Assembly (NCBI RefSeq): GCF_018143015.1 | Contig: NC_054741.1 | Location: 51,289,048 to 51,353,047, forward strand | Direction of reading: 5' to 3' | DNA from: Lytechinus variegatus | Taxonomy: Eukaryota > Echinodermata > Echinoidea > Temnopleuroida > Toxopneustidae | DNA: 64,000 nt | Shown here: in pieces, positions 20,706 to 33,047 of the stretch | How positions within the stretch are numbered: the stretch's first letter is position 1 | Layout of the letters: each line of letters starts with the position of its first letter | Translations under genes and position numbers: made by a program | Notes under the pieces: model-generated | Databases searched by the model: none | Told to the model about the DNA's origin: nothing | The model's input: only the letters and a program-made list of their open reading frames with translations

Positions 20706-22790
20706 GTTTGTTTGTTTGTTTGCATTTATTTCTGCGTTCAAAAACACAATACAAAATTATTTATAATTACAAAATACAAAATAATTCATAATATAAACAA
20801 TGTGGTCATATTACATAATAAATACAAATAAGGATGTGAGTATAAATTAATCTATTATAAAATGTAAACATAATAATGTAATAAATGAACGCAGGAGACC
20901 GCCATCGTGAGCGGTTAGGCTTGAATTGATGGCGGCCTCATAAAAGATTCGTGACTAAGATTGATATTTACTGACCAAGTGGGTGCATTGCAAGTGCAGG
21001 TGCTGTGTATAGCAGTTGAGTAAAATCAGAATATTAAATAGCGAATGTGAATATTTGAGTGAATGTTTTAATTTGGAGGGTGGGGTTGATAAGATTGAAT
21101 GATAGTTTTCTTTAGAGTGGCTTTTAATGAGTATATGGTTGAACATGTTTTAATATTGTTTGGAAGACCATTCCAAATGTCAGGACCATGGTGTCGTATT
21201 GATTTAGAGGCAATTAACAGTCTGGGGTTAGAGAGATGAAAGTTTCCGGATATGCGCGTTGGGTAAGTATGGACAGAACTATTAAATTTGAACATGTTAT
21301 CAAAGGACGAAGGGAGCAGATTGTTAATATATTTAAACATAATTATAGTTATTTGAATAGTATATAAGTCGGCAATTTTTAATGTTTTCAGTTTAAAAAA
21401 TAAAGGATCAGTGTGAGCCAAATAATGTGATCCTGTACAAATGCGAATTGCTCTTTTTTGTAATTTAGAAATAGAAGTAAGTTTTGTAGAACCACAATTA
21501 GCCCAAACAACGTTACAATATGTTATATACGGGAGTATTAACGAATTATACAATAGAAATAAAGTTTTGTGTGGTAAAATAAATTTCAACTTGGAAATTA
21601 TTCCAATATTTCTCGAGATACATATAATGATATGGTGCAGATGTTCATTCCAAGACAAAGCTTGATCTATGATGACGCCTAAGAATCTAGATTGAGTCTT
21701 CCGCTCTAATGGTGTGCCGTCAATCTGTAAGTGAATTGGAGAATCTGTAATATGAGAATGTTTAAAATGGATGAAGTGGGTCTTTTTTGAGTTCAAGGAT
21801 AGTTCATTAGCTTTAAACCACTGTGAGACTTTAATTAATTCAATATTTAAGATGTTGTTTAAGGAAGTTATATTTTTATGAGAAAAAAATATATTTGTGT
21901 CGTCAGCAAATAATACAAATGATAAAATGGAGGATGTATTAATAATATCATTGACATATAATAAAAATAAAAGCGGGCCTAGAATGGAACCTTGAGGGAC
22001 ACCACATTGAACTGGAAGTAAACTAGAATCGTTGCCATTAAATGTGACATATTGTTTTCGGTTTATTAAATAATTTTTAAACCAAAGGAGTGATTGACCG
22101 CGAATACCATAATAATTAAGTTTTGAAAGTAAAATATTATGATTAAGTGTATCGAACGCCTTACTGAGGTCACAAAATATACCAATGACATGCTCTTTGT
22201 TGGCTATGGCGTTTGTTATTTTATCGTAAATTTGGATTAAAGCCAAGTTTGTTGAGTAATTTTTTCTAAAGCCATATTGATTAGAAATAAATAAATTGTG
22301 TTTGTTGATAAATTCATAAAGTCTATTATAAACTATTTTCTCGAGGATTTTGGATATACTAGGGAGAAGAGATATAGGGCGATAATTGCTTATTTCATGA
22401 GGATTGTCTTTTTTGAAAATTGGATTGACTTTGGCGATTTTGAATAAGTCAGGAAATATACCTTGTGATAGAGATTTATTAAAAACATGACTAAGAGGGT
22501 TTGCAAGCGGGTGAATTATTTCTTTTAAAAGAGACATACTAATTTTATCATGCCCATGAGATTTGGAGCTATTAAGAGACCGTGTAATGTTGAGAATTTC
22601 TGTGGGGTTCGTCGGGTTCAGGAAAAATGAATGTGGATTAGGTTCGGGGAGGTAATCTGTGAAATGCGCATTTTGGCTATTGATCTTGCTTGCAAGTTCG
22701 GGTCCGATATTTGTGAAAAATGAATTGAATGAGTTTGCATGAAGGGAAGAGTCAACTTTGGAACCATTTAAAGTCATGTCATCAGAAATA
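20706..22790 (-). mobile_element. 5'-truncated LINE (CR1/Jockey-like non-LTR retrotransposon)
   Basis: On the minus strand the element runs from about 22790 to a 3' tail of CAAA repeats ending near 20706. It contains the reverse-transcriptase ORF at 22777-21068 and a 3' UTR of about 360 bp. No endonuclease domain is present, and upstream of the ORF the frame is closed. That fits 5' truncation or decay. The target duplication was not resolved. Confidence 0.9.
21068..22777 (-). CDS. LINE reverse transcriptase (ORF2 C-terminal part)
   Basis: This 569-residue frame is uninterrupted. Reverse-transcriptase landmarks appear in order: NYRPISLLPSISKILEKI (about 131-148), FCDLSKAFDTLNH with the first catalytic Asp (about 201-213), GVPQGSILGPLLF (about 259-271), FADD with the catalytic Asp pair (290-293), and LNSKKTHFIHF. 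A C-terminal region typical of CR1/Jockey-type elements follows (LQKRAIRICTG, HGPDIWNGLP). The N-terminal endonuclease normally found in such ORF2 proteins is missing. The clade call is from motif style only. The intact frame suggests fairly recent insertion. Confidence 0.92.
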   Translation of the reverse strand: MTLNGSKVDSSLHANSFNSFFTNIGPELASKINSQNAHFTDYLPEPNPHSFFLNPTNPTEILNITRSLNSSKSHGHDKISMSLLKEIIHPLANPLSHVFNKSLSQGIFPDLFKIAKVNPIFKKDNPHEISNYRPISLLPSISKILEKIVYNRLYEFINKHNLFISNQYGFRKNYSTNLALIQIYDKITNAIANKEHVIGIFCDLSKAFDTLNHNILLSKLNYYGIRGQSLLWFKNYLINRKQYVTFNGNDSSLLPVQCGVPQGSILGPLLFLLYVNDIINTSSILSFVLFADDTNIFFSHKNITSLNNILNIELIKVSQWFKANELSLNSKKTHFIHFKHSHITDSPIHLQIDGTPLERKTQSRFLGVIIDQALSWNEHLHHIIICISRNIGIISKLKFILPHKTLFLLYNSLILPYITYCNVVWANCGSTKLTSISKLQKRAIRICTGSHYLAHTDPLFFKLKTLKIADLYTIQITIIMFKYINNLLPSSFDNMFKFNSSVHTYPTRISGNFHLSNPRLLIASKSIRHHGPDIWNGLPNNIKTCSTIYSLKATLKKTIIQSYQPHPPN

Positions 22791-23534
22791 ACTTTCTTAA
22801 TATTTGATAATTATCTTTTAACTTTCACCAATAATATTTATTATTGTTTCTGTTATTTTTTCAATAAACTCTTCATCACAAAGGGTGAACGTCTTACATC
22901 TACTTTTTTTCTAAGAAGTAATAAAGATACAGAAAGTTTGCCACAAAGGGGCATTTCATAAAAAAAAGAAATGGAAAGAAGCACGCAAGGTGGATCCAAA
23001 GGGAGGGGTGCCTGCTGGAACTGCCAATATAATCATTTTTAGTAATGTCTTTTTGCTCCTTATTCATTTTGCAATATGGTTATTTCTTGCCAGTGAAAAA
23101 ACCGGGTGGGAACCCATTTTGCTTTTTGTGAAAACAGTTTGAAAGAAAAATATCAAACTTTTTTTACAATAGAAAAGTGTGAACAATCATATGGCTCCCT
23201 GGCATCAAGCAGGGGGGGGGGGGTGATCAGAGTGATTAGACAAAAATTGGGTGTATTTCATTGTTACATCAACCTATTTTTTTTGTCTTGCAAATCTTTA
23301 GTTAAAGTGGTACTCTAGGCTGATAAGTGAAAAATGATGACCTCTGAAGATGTAGAGAACTGGTAAAATTAATGGAGCAAAAAGTTGAGGAATTCATCGA
23401 AATATATTTACGATTTTTACATTTTTTGCAGTAGAATAAGAAAAAGATATCAATTGATAAATGGGTCGACAACTGGCACTCCATAAAAGTGTGGTCTAAA
23501 TTAACCCAGGTTCATTCAAACCATGATTCCCGAT

Positions 23535-23805
23535 GACCCGTATTCTGAAGTCAGGTTTAGCTTAGACCATGGTCTAACTCTGTACTCAAATGATGGGGAG
23601 CCAAAAATTCAAAGATTCTGTTTATATTGTATCTTTGTTATGCTTACTATTTTTCCCCCTTTCACTTTCATAATTAAGAAAAATACTTCAGTTGTCAATT
23701 AATGAACTGAATACTGTAAGGGATTTGTGCTCAAATCAGCTCTCCATAGTTAAACCATAACTTTAAACCAGGGTTTAATTTAAACCAGCGTTCAGAATAC
23801 GGGCC
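23535..23805. mobile_element. MITE, GGCCCGTATTCTGAA family
   Basis: The left end GACCCGTATTCTGAA is mirrored by TTCAGAATACGGGCC at the right, and inner GGTTTA/TAAACC arms extend the inverted repeat. The interior is non-coding. A short relative with AACTTAAGACCAGAGTTTGA precedes 2579. Confidence 0.65.
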
Positions 23806-24178
23806 ATATGGTTTAGGTTGGTATGACGCCACATAGGGGTTATATAAGGTATAGCAGGTGCACACCTCACTTCTGCATCACATTAAATATATCAACACAA
23901 CTTTCTAATTACAATTAAAACATGTTACATTGTAAACACTATATATATATTTTAATCAAGGATACTGCAATGCATGTCAGGCTAACAAAACAACACAAGT
24001 GCATCATTAGGTAACAAATCAAGACAATAAGCAAATCTGAGAATTTAACTGAAATCCAAAACACAGAGGGAGGGATATTCCATGGTCTCAACATAAGGCA
24101 CAATAATTTATGAATACCTGTACATACAAAATATGTAATAAAAAGGAGTATTTATGAGAAACTTACTCCCTTCCTTAA

Positions 24179-24637
24179 AGAGAAGTTTATCCTGACAAAA
24201 AATATTATCATAAAAATAGCAGAAAAAATAATATGAAATATTACTGAAAGTTTGAGGAAAATCCATCAAAGAATAAAAAAGTTATTAGAATTCGATTATT
24301 TGATTTGTGTTGTCATATGCGAGCAGCTTTCCTACCAAAAAAAATGAAATGTCATTACTCAAAAAATTGAAAATGGTTTTTATTGAACCCTCAGTATATA
24401 AATACACAAATCATTTCACATGTGCTCCTAAAAAGAAATAAAAATAAGTCGTCACAAACCATTGAAAATGAAATTTGTGCATTTTATAATAAACACATGG
24501 GGCAGCTGCTCGTTTATGACGTCACAAATCAAATAATTGATTTCTAAAAACTTTCTTCACATTTAAAGGATTTTCCTCAAACCTTCATCAATATTTTTTG
24601 CTATTTTTATAACTTTTCGTCAGGGTAAACTTCGCTT
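24179..24637 (+). mobile_element. TTAA-flanked MITE, family 1 (AGRGAAGTTYAYCCTGACA), full copy
   Basis: The unit is bounded by TTAA on both sides (24175-24178 and 24638-24641). The terminal inverted repeats start AGAGAAGTTTATCCTGACA, and the right end, with GTCAGGGTAAACTTC, mirrors them. Inner inverted arms contain GATTTTCCTCAAAC. TTAA targets are used by piggyBac and Kolobok transposases. Other copies lie at 36013-36397 (inverted), 53522-53970 and 56985-57752. Confidence 0.8.
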
Positions 24638-25501
24638 TTAAGATTGTAATCATCATAGGATTCTGATCACATCAAGAACTACAACGGTATACAAAGGCGA
24701 CTTCTGTTATTGCTTCATAGATCACAACATTAGTAGTCCGTAAATAGATGAGCGCTGAATTATCCATATCATTATAAGTCATTGGACATGAACTCAGCTA
24801 ATAATTTTTCAAATTCTGCTTTTAATGAGATATACGGTATGAAATCTGCGCCAGGCATTTTATGTCGAGTTTTCACTTTAAACTTTATACTGGAGATCTT
24901 TCAAGTGCATTTGTGCCCCTTGACCAAAAAAGGAGGCCTTGACCACTATTTGATAAAATTTTTAGGCATGATAATATTACACCATTACACTGGAATGTCA
25001 TTGAAGAGCTTAGGTACCTGACAGATTTATTATTACCCTTGTAAGTTGTATGCACATTGTTCTAACAATGAGCAGTCAAGTCATTCCAATGGTTCGGCCA
25101 TCAGCATGGCTTTTTTGCATCCAACAGGCACCCATTTATCACCTGGATGAAGAGCGGCAATTAGGTGTAGATTGACACCTTGACAAAAGGCATTTCATGT
25201 CTTTCTCATTACAAGACAAGAATCAGAACCAATCCACCATGAATAATAATTTTTTTTTTCATTATGGTAGTAGCTGTTTTATACTGTTCTCAAGTCTTCA
25301 TTGATGTTAGCTTTAAATTTCACAAACTGGCAAAACATGTGCAATCAATTCCCTTGGCACAGTTTTCTCCCCCTTGTTCAAGCCGATTTCCCCCCAATCA
25401 GAAGACTCTGCATCAAGGATGATAAACTTCGAGAACTCACCATTTTAATCCCAAGGAACACCAAACCATGTACCACAGTTATGATCCTCTATTGTACATT
25501 C

Positions 25502-25699
25502 CACAAGCGGATCCAGGATTTTCTAACGGGGGGGGGGGGACATTTTTCAGAGGAAAAATTTGACAAGCAAAATAAAAAAAAGGTCTTCACTTTCAAAAGG
25601 AGCACACCTCTGTTTTAATGGCATTTTTACATTACAAAATTAATTTTGCTTCTCAAAAGGGGGCATGGGCTGGCTGTGCCCCCCCTGGATCCGCCAGTG
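25502..25699 (+). mobile_element. 198-bp hAT MITE
   Basis: The ends are CACAAGCGGATCCAGG and, inverted, CCTGGATCCGCCAGTG. The flanks are GTACATTC (25494-25501) and GTACATTT (25700-25707), an 8-bp duplication with one mismatch. A G-run lies near the left end and a C-run near the right. Confidence 0.8.
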
Positions 25700-25771
25700 G
25701 TACATTTTTCTCTAGTCTACAATCATCTACAATCTATTTCCATACTACTGCTTACAATGATAATTTCCTTC

Positions 25772-25959
25772 CCTGGGGCCCATTTCATAAAGCTGTTCGT
25801 TAAAATAAGAGCGACTTTAAGAACAGCTGGTGATCCTTTCTTGTGGTAAATGATGATCACCATTAAATGTTGATGATTATTTAGTGGGTAAGAAAGGATC
25901 ACCAGTCATTCTTAAAGTCACTCTTAAGTTACAAACAGCTTTATGAAACACCCACCAGG
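25772..25959. mobile_element. MITE, CATAAAGCTGTTCGTAA family
   Basis: CATTTCATAAAGCTGTTCGT at the left is mirrored by CAGCTTTATGAAACACCCACC at the right. Inner arms around GGTGATCCTTTCTTG form a long foldback. Related units occur at about 3091-3260, 38980-39108 and 39110-39277. Confidence 0.75.
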
Positions 25960-26228
25960 TCATTTTGTTGTTTATGCACGACTATGAAGACTCTTTATCA
26001 TGTTCATTGGAATGGTAGTAAGTTGTGCCAAACTGAAGAATGAAAATCTATCAACACTTCTTGCAAATTCTTCCAGCTAATGTTCCCTTCACTGCTCTGG
26101 AAATCAATCCTCCATATTCAAACGACATCAAGTTTGAAAGTGAGATCCGCACACCAATCTTGAGTTTGAGATCATAGTACGAAATATCAAGTCAATATGG
26201 AAGTTGTGCTGAAAATGTACAGCTTATG

Positions 26229-26872
26229 TCAATCCTTGGGTGTGATTTGGAAATAGAAGAGGGCGTAGATCAACATCACTGCTGCTAGTAATGACAAAAT
26301 CACGAGAAGAGACTCCTGGAAATGAAAAAAGAAAAGGTCGGACTTTCTTTTGAACAGTGATATCATAGAGCTAGTATACGGTGATATCTTATGTCATAAA
26401 AACATGCTAGGTAAAGATAATTTCTTTTAATATCTAACAATTATCTTATTTTGGTTATACATTCTTCTCTTCCCCTTACCCCACCTTCTTTTTTTCTTCC
26501 TCTCCTTCACTTCCACGGTTATGGTTTATTTTAAAAAAATACTTATTGGTAGTACAGTACGTCATATTGACTAGTATCAGACTATCATTGACTGTACACG
26601 TGTCTTCTGTACATGGAATAATCTTTTCCGTCTAAAATGAGACTTTCCTAATATTGTAATATATGCTAAGTACTCATGTGTAATAAAAGACTAGATGTAT
26701 TAACAAGTTCTTTTTTGTATACCTGAAATCCAAATCCTCCTTTCCTGATCTGTGCCTCATTTTTCATTCTTTTGACATCTTTCTTTGTTCTCTTCTGTTC
26801 CTGTTTCCCAATACTCTTCCTGTACTGATCAACAGACAGGTGTGCTCTTTGAGATGCATCTTTCTTCCCCAT
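26229..26872 (-). CDS. TRIQK: Triple QxxK/R motif-containing protein TRIQK
   Basis: Two coding exons on the minus strand, 26872-26723 and 26315-26229, join in phase 0 and give 78 residues (vertebrate proteins have 86). MGKKDAS and VDQYRKSIGKQ match the conserved start. The three QxxK/R motifs are QYRK (17-20), QEQK (24-27) and QIRK (41-44). Exon 2 encodes a hydrophobic segment (about 51-73) and a short polar tail. The family is a small endoplasmic-reticulum membrane protein of poorly known role. An acceptor (TTTCTCCAG) lies 4 bases before the ATG's 5' leader, so the 5' UTR is spliced. The gene is divergent to ACSF3 about 2.2 kb away. Confidence 0.92.
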
Positions 26873-26882
26873 CCCTGCTGGA

Positions 26883-29036
26883 GAAATGTGAAAGTATATT
26901 TAACAAACACATGTTATGCATGCTGGTACATGAAAGAAAATCTTGGTCCTTGACCTATTTTTTTTTTTACTAATACTATAGTTATACTACATTTACCGGT
27001 ATTCAGTCTGGTCTAACATTAGTTAGGATTAAACCTGGGGGATTAAACAGGAATAACCATCATTTCTGGGGTTTTATTTAACGATTTCTGACATTTTACT
27101 ATCATCCCCTGCCAATGTATTGACTATTGGTGAGTAGAGCCAATTTAACATGGTTCAGCAGAACAACCAATTTACAAATAGTCAAAAAGGCTGAAGCTTT
27201 TTTTGGGGGGGGGGGGACTAATCTAGCCATTGCCAAATTCCATCAAGAAGAGGGGAAAATTATCATTAAAAGTGTGACGAAATTCATTGAATCACCCAAG
27301 ACGACCCAAAGTGTCTCAATCATGATGATTTTTTGTCAATTAAGCCCGGCAATTAATCATTTAATGGTGTACGTGGCAACAAGTAAAACGTTACATGATA
27401 TTGAGTTAGTGGGGCAACGGTTTAAACAGCAAATATAATTGAAACCGTCGTCTGCTGCATGAACACAATATTTTAAATCATTAATTATTTACACGTAGAA
27501 AATTAAGAATCGTGTATAATTACTCAATATATACAAAGAATACGGTCAACTATTACATACCCCTTATTTTTTTTCTCAGAAATTTGAAAATATGACAATT
27601 CTACTGTCTAGACGTCCACCCTAGCCTGCAGTCATCATTGCATTCTCCTTCCGCATCAATTTTGTTTGTGTTTCGAAGTCTGCAAACTCCGAAAGAGTGA
27701 TGATGAAGTGAAAGCAGTTTTATTTACTCCGATATCTTTTATCGTTTCGTAAAATATTAGTCTCTAGATCTTAGAGCAATCAGGTACGTAATACTGTGCG
27801 ATCTGAGAGATTTTGAACTTTGATTATGATGATGTTCTTTGCGGGGTTCTTTGTCAGTTTATGCTACTGACTGTGTCTGTGCTGCACCTCAAGCTCAGGG
27901 AATCGGAGCGGATCGCCGCGCCCGAGATTGGCCCGGGCTCTGGGCCGGTGTTTCCTCCGGCTCCGGCTTCGCGATCCTGGCGCAGTTTGGAGGTGTGTTT
28001 GGAGTTCGTGTAATAACTATTCGGACAATCGATTTCAAACAGCCATTTAAAAAATTGGCAAGAGTTTCATATGTACCCCCCACTAAAATTGAAAAACAAA
28101 AACATGGAGGTTCAGAATTCAGGATAATAAAAGTATCTAGCCATTAACATTTACCGTATGACATGTATGATGGGGGAGTGGAAATACATACCAAAAATAT
28201 AGACACTAACAGCTGTTTCGAGGAGTTTTTAAATTTTTTTAAATTTATTCTCGTACATAGACGGCTATAGTGTGCAGCCACCATTAGGGGGACTTACATT
28301 GCTAAATTCCCCCGTCGGGGCTCTTCAAGTTCAATTTTTGTCTTTAATGAATCAAACTTTTGAAAATTAACGCGACCGAAATGTAAATTAATAATATTCC
28401 CTCTTGGCATTAATTGCCAAAAAACAGGGAAAAATCAAGTTAAAAGGAACAAAAACAGTGACTTACCTCGGCTGTCGCACAACTTCACCTCCCTGTTTTA
28501 TCAGAATTTAGTACATAAACATATGGCCATTGAGTCCCCTGTACAGATCGCGCTAGAACTTTGGTCTCTGTATTTGGTGGGTGAAGCCAATGGAGTTCAT
28601 CTGAACAACCAACATAACAGAGACCGAAGCTTTTGGTCTAACCAAAATATGGCTTTATTCCATCAAATTTCGAGCAGGATCGAGTGCGTGTAATTATCCA
28701 TGTATAGACATCGGTTTATTTTGTCAGTAATAAACTAAAGGGTCTGTGAGGCTAGACTAGTTGAACTATCGGCTGATAAATACCCCTTCGGTTCGGGTAT
28801 CAGTGTTTCTCACTAGTATAGCAGGAAGAGGTCTTGACTGCAAATAAAACGATTGAGGTGAATTCGAGGTGTTAATACACTAGTGATGATAATGAAGCTC
28901 ATTTTATTACTCTAATTGTGCTTTGATTTATAAGAATCTATTGATCTATCTTCACTAATGTAGCCGCAAATAGTTGTATTTCGTGTATTGTTTACATACT
29001 TTAGGATTTTTATTTCATATTCTCTTTTCTTTACAG
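26883..29036. other. Intergenic region between TRIQK and ACSF3
   Basis: It should contain both divergent promoters and the unseen 5' UTR exons. A GC-rich patch at about 27890-27990 stands out. Two related segments (27121-27245 and 28565-28690), each with GCCAA...GAACAACCAA...GAAGCTTTT, are probably copies of one dispersed repeat. A G-run is at 27204-27217. Confidence 0.45.
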
Positions 29037-29061
29037 GCATCTAGAGGCAAGATCCCCAATC

Positions 29062-32000
29062 ATGAGGATGTATATAGGCATCCTGTTACCATGGAAACAC
29101 ATCATATCACACGTGAGACCAGTGCTTCCAAAGAGATACTCATCTGGAGGGAGATCAACCAGGACTCCTTTCATCCAAGCAATCAAAGAGGGGTATGGAG
29201 ATCGAAAAGCATTAGTTGATACTCATCAGACATACACTTATAGAGATATCATAAGCTGGAGTATGGTTCTATCAAGGCACATCCTCTCCAATACAAAAAG
29301 AGATGAAGTGCTATCAAGGCGAGGGTCAAAGGTCATTCTGAACGGTGAGAGAGTAGCATTCCTGTGTCCTAACGATGCGTCGTATACGATTACCCAATGG
29401 GGTGTTTGGATGAGTGGTGGGATGGCTGTTCCTCTGTGCAAGTCACATCCAGAGTCGGAGTTAGAGTACATCATCCAGGATTCGCAAAGCTCTCTGGTGG
29501 TAACAACCAAGGAATTCTCACAGAAGATCATACCTATCGTTGAAAGACACATGATCAATTACATGGTAATAGACAATCAGGCTTTCCATACTCCAGAACA
29601 GGGTGATGGAGTTGATATGGAAACTCGGGTCGGGGTACAAGAAGATCCAATCCTACAAAGAGAAGATGCTATCGAGGACAATCTTTCCATCATGACGTTC
29701 AATCACCACACCGAGGATCTAATCCCAATGAATAGCCTAACTGAGAAGTGGAAGCAAATACGTTGGAAGAATCGTGGCGCCATGTTGCTCTACACGAGTG
29801 GTACGACAGGGCGACCCAAGGGTGTCTTGATGACCTTTGGTGCTCTTCAAGCTCAGATTCAGATGATGATATCAGCGTGGGATTGGACGTCCGGTGATGT
29901 TATTCTTCATGTTTTACCATTACATCATTTTCATGGTGTGGTTAATTGTTTAGCGTGTCCTCTATGGTCGGGTGCTACGTGTGTCATGCTTCCCAAATTT
30001 GATGCAGAAAAGGTAACAATAATGTAGAATTCCTAAACAATTTTTAAAAGAGAAGGATCTTGCAAATGTCCTCGGAAGCCTTGACTTGGATAAAGATTTG
30101 GCTTGTGTGAGATCTACTTTAGAAGGACCTTCCTTGATCTGTGTTTTAAAATTTTGTTTCTTCATTTACTTACTAATTAATGCTGTGTTGAGTATTCTAT
30201 CTTTGAGGTGGATTTCTCCAGTACTCATAAAATAATATTATCCCACTTTTTGACATCTTTAAAACCTTGTGAAAAAGCAATACAAGGAAAAAAAGTAGAA
30301 AACAATGTTTTTAAGAATAGGAAATGGCATAAAATTATATTCTAAGAATGTCATTTTTCAAGGTGTGACCAGTTTCGATCACTTGTCATAAAGAAGACAA
30401 CTATTTTTTCTACAAGATTTGATAAGAATGATGATAATTTTTTAATTCTTGTTGGTGTTGATGCTCTATTTGTAATAAATGTGCATTATATAAAAAGCTA
30501 CATATATTGTTTATCGCTAGTCAAGCAATGTTTTCTTGTTTCGCTTTTCTTTGACAGGTTTGGCAATTGCTCCTTGAAGACCATACACCTAGGGTGAATG
30601 TCTTTATGGCGGTACCTACTGTCTATGTCAAGCTTCTAGATTTCTATCAACTCAAGTACACAACGCCAAAGGTTCAAGCTTTCATTAGAGCAACATTGAA
30701 AGAAAAGATGAGGTAAGTTACCCCTCCCAAAAATGATAAATGGAAGAATAATCTGAATAGATAATGAATCTGAGGAAATCAAAGTCCAAAGTCTGTAAAT
30801 TTCAAACTGTCCTTGTGAACTTCCAGAGTAGATGCCCTCTCTCTCATTCCCTTAAAATATATGCAAATATCCAAACGTAGTCTTGACAATTACAATGTTG
30901 GTTGTACAGACCACAGTCTCAATTATTCAATGATTTCAAGTTTTCGAATAACCATTATCAGCTTGTGAATAATCTCAGTTGAAGACAGTAATGGATTTAG
31001 GAAGGAGGGGGTTCATCTATTTTTCCTGCACTGTCTATAGTTTGGTAAGTTGCTTTAATTATACATCAAATCTATTTCCACTACATCCAAAATGTTTTGA
31101 GTGTTAATTCTTCAATTTACAGGAATGCTAGAACAACAATAGATATCATGTTATCTCAGCATTAAATGATTTTATTTTTCAAAGAATTATTAATATCTTG
31201 CAACTTTCTTTTAGATTGATGGTGTCTGGTTCGGCTGCATTACCTCAACCTATTATGGATGAATGGGAGAAAGTATCGGGTCATCGATTACTAGAAAGAT
31301 ACGGTATGACGGAACTTGGTATGGCTCTTACCAATCCACTCATCGGAGAAAGAAAACCAGGTAGCCCCACTTCCAAGGAAGTTTGCTGATTGATTGCAAT
31401 TGATTTGATGAGTTGAAATATTTGGAAAAAGAGAGAAAAAGCAGGTTTAGGATTAGAGATTGAGTTTATTCTTTGATTGATTTCCATTGTGTATCTCCAT
31501 AGAAGCAAAGATATTCATCATTCATTTTTTAAACTTGCATTTCCTTCTTTAAAAATAAACATACATGTATGTTATAGTTGTGGGATAGAATTGTGGAAAC
31601 AACTGTTTCAGCTGACTTTGATATCTTTTTAATGATAATGTCCCTAAGGGATGTGTGGTAAGATTTTAGAATTGTGAAAATGATCTGAAATTTAATGGAT
31701 TCTGTTGTGAATCATATGCACTGCACTTATTGTTGTCTGAACGAGTTTTCCATTTTATTTCTTGAATTAAAAAATGTGTCTTGATCAATTTAAATACAAT
31801 CCTTGTAATTGCGTGTCTATCAGGTGCAGTAGGGAATCCCTTCCCGACCGTTGAGGTGCGAATCGTGTCCTCCACCAACCAAGTCATTGCCTGGGGCAAC
31901 TGCTTTCACAGTGAGGTCGTGCCAGGGTTCGAAGGTCAACCGGGTGACCTACAGGTCAAAGGCCCAGCTGTTTTCAAAGAATATTGGAATAGACCTGATG

Positions 32001-33047
32001 CTACGAAGGAGAGTTTTACTGACGATGGGTGGTTCATGACTGGTAAGTTTGATTGTCTTGTATCAGTGCTGTCTCAAGGTGTGCTCTGAAAGTCTATGTC
32101 AAGTTTTGTTTGGGTGCCTAGTCGAAAGGACTTTTTTTAAAATTTTTTTTTTCATTTTATATGAAATTACTTTTCGAAAGCATTGAAACTTTCAGGATAT
32201 AATAATCTCTGTATTAAAAACTTTCTGATATCCAATTATTATATTTTTAAGATACAGTTCAAAGTGTAATTTTTAAATAGAAATGAAAGATACAACTGAG
32301 AGACGGTGTTACATACCACCCCAAAAAAAAAGAATTAAAAATTTCACAAAGAATCAAGAAGTGAAAAAAAAATTAATGGCTACTATTCTTTTGTAAAATT
32401 GGAATAATAGATGCTTCCCAAGTAAAGAATAAATCACATTTGGACCCTTAACCAAAGCTTTCGAAAGGTTTTAACGTATTGAATACAGTTTGATTTCAGT
32501 ACAATGCACATTTTAATTATGCTACTGACACAGTTATCTTGGACTTAGAATTCTTCTTTGATTTTTATTGTCATGATGAATATGATAATTTTTCATGTAA
32601 ATGTAAGTGAAAAAAGATAAAATGGGAATCCCAATGATTTGATGAATGAATGATTGTTTGATATTGCTGATTCAAACAGGAGACACGGCATGCTTGGATG
32701 ATGGTGTGTTCAGGATCTTGGGAAGATCATCGGTGGATATCATCAAGTCCGGAGGCTACAAGATCAGCGCCCTTGATGTTGAAAGACATCTCCTCTCCCA
32801 TCCCATGATTGCCGAGGTTGCTGTGGTAGGTCTCCCAGACATTACTTGGGGTCAGAGGGTCACTGCCATAGTAACGTTAAAGGCAGGTCAAAGGTTAAGT
32901 CTTGGAGAGCTTAGGAATTGGGGGAAGGATAAGCTGCCATCATATCAGATTCCTACAGAGTTGAAGATCGTAGAAGAAATACAGAGGAATGCAATGGGGA
33001 AGGTTAATAAGAAGCAGTTAGTATCTCAATTATTTGGGATTGAATGA
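29062..33047 (+). CDS. ACSF3: Acyl-CoA synthetase family member 3 (mitochondrial malonyl-CoA synthetase)
   Basis: The enzyme converts malonate and CoA to malonyl-CoA with ATP in mitochondria, feeding mitochondrial fatty-acid synthesis and clearing malonate. Five coding exons, 29062-30012, 30558-30712, 31215-31360, 31824-32042 and 32680-33047, join in frame to 612 residues (human 576). The AMP-binding motif [11 protein letters not shown] is at 244-254, [13 protein letters not shown] follows, ERYGMTE is at 396-402, GWFMTGD closes exon 4, and the C-terminal lid has [18 protein letters not shown] and MGKVNKK with the catalytic Lys at about 598. All are intact. The basic start ([12 protein letters not shown]) fits a targeting peptide. 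Frame 2 of the same exon is open back to the acceptor at 29036, so an earlier start in an upstream exon is possible. Expression control is not visible. Confidence 0.96.
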
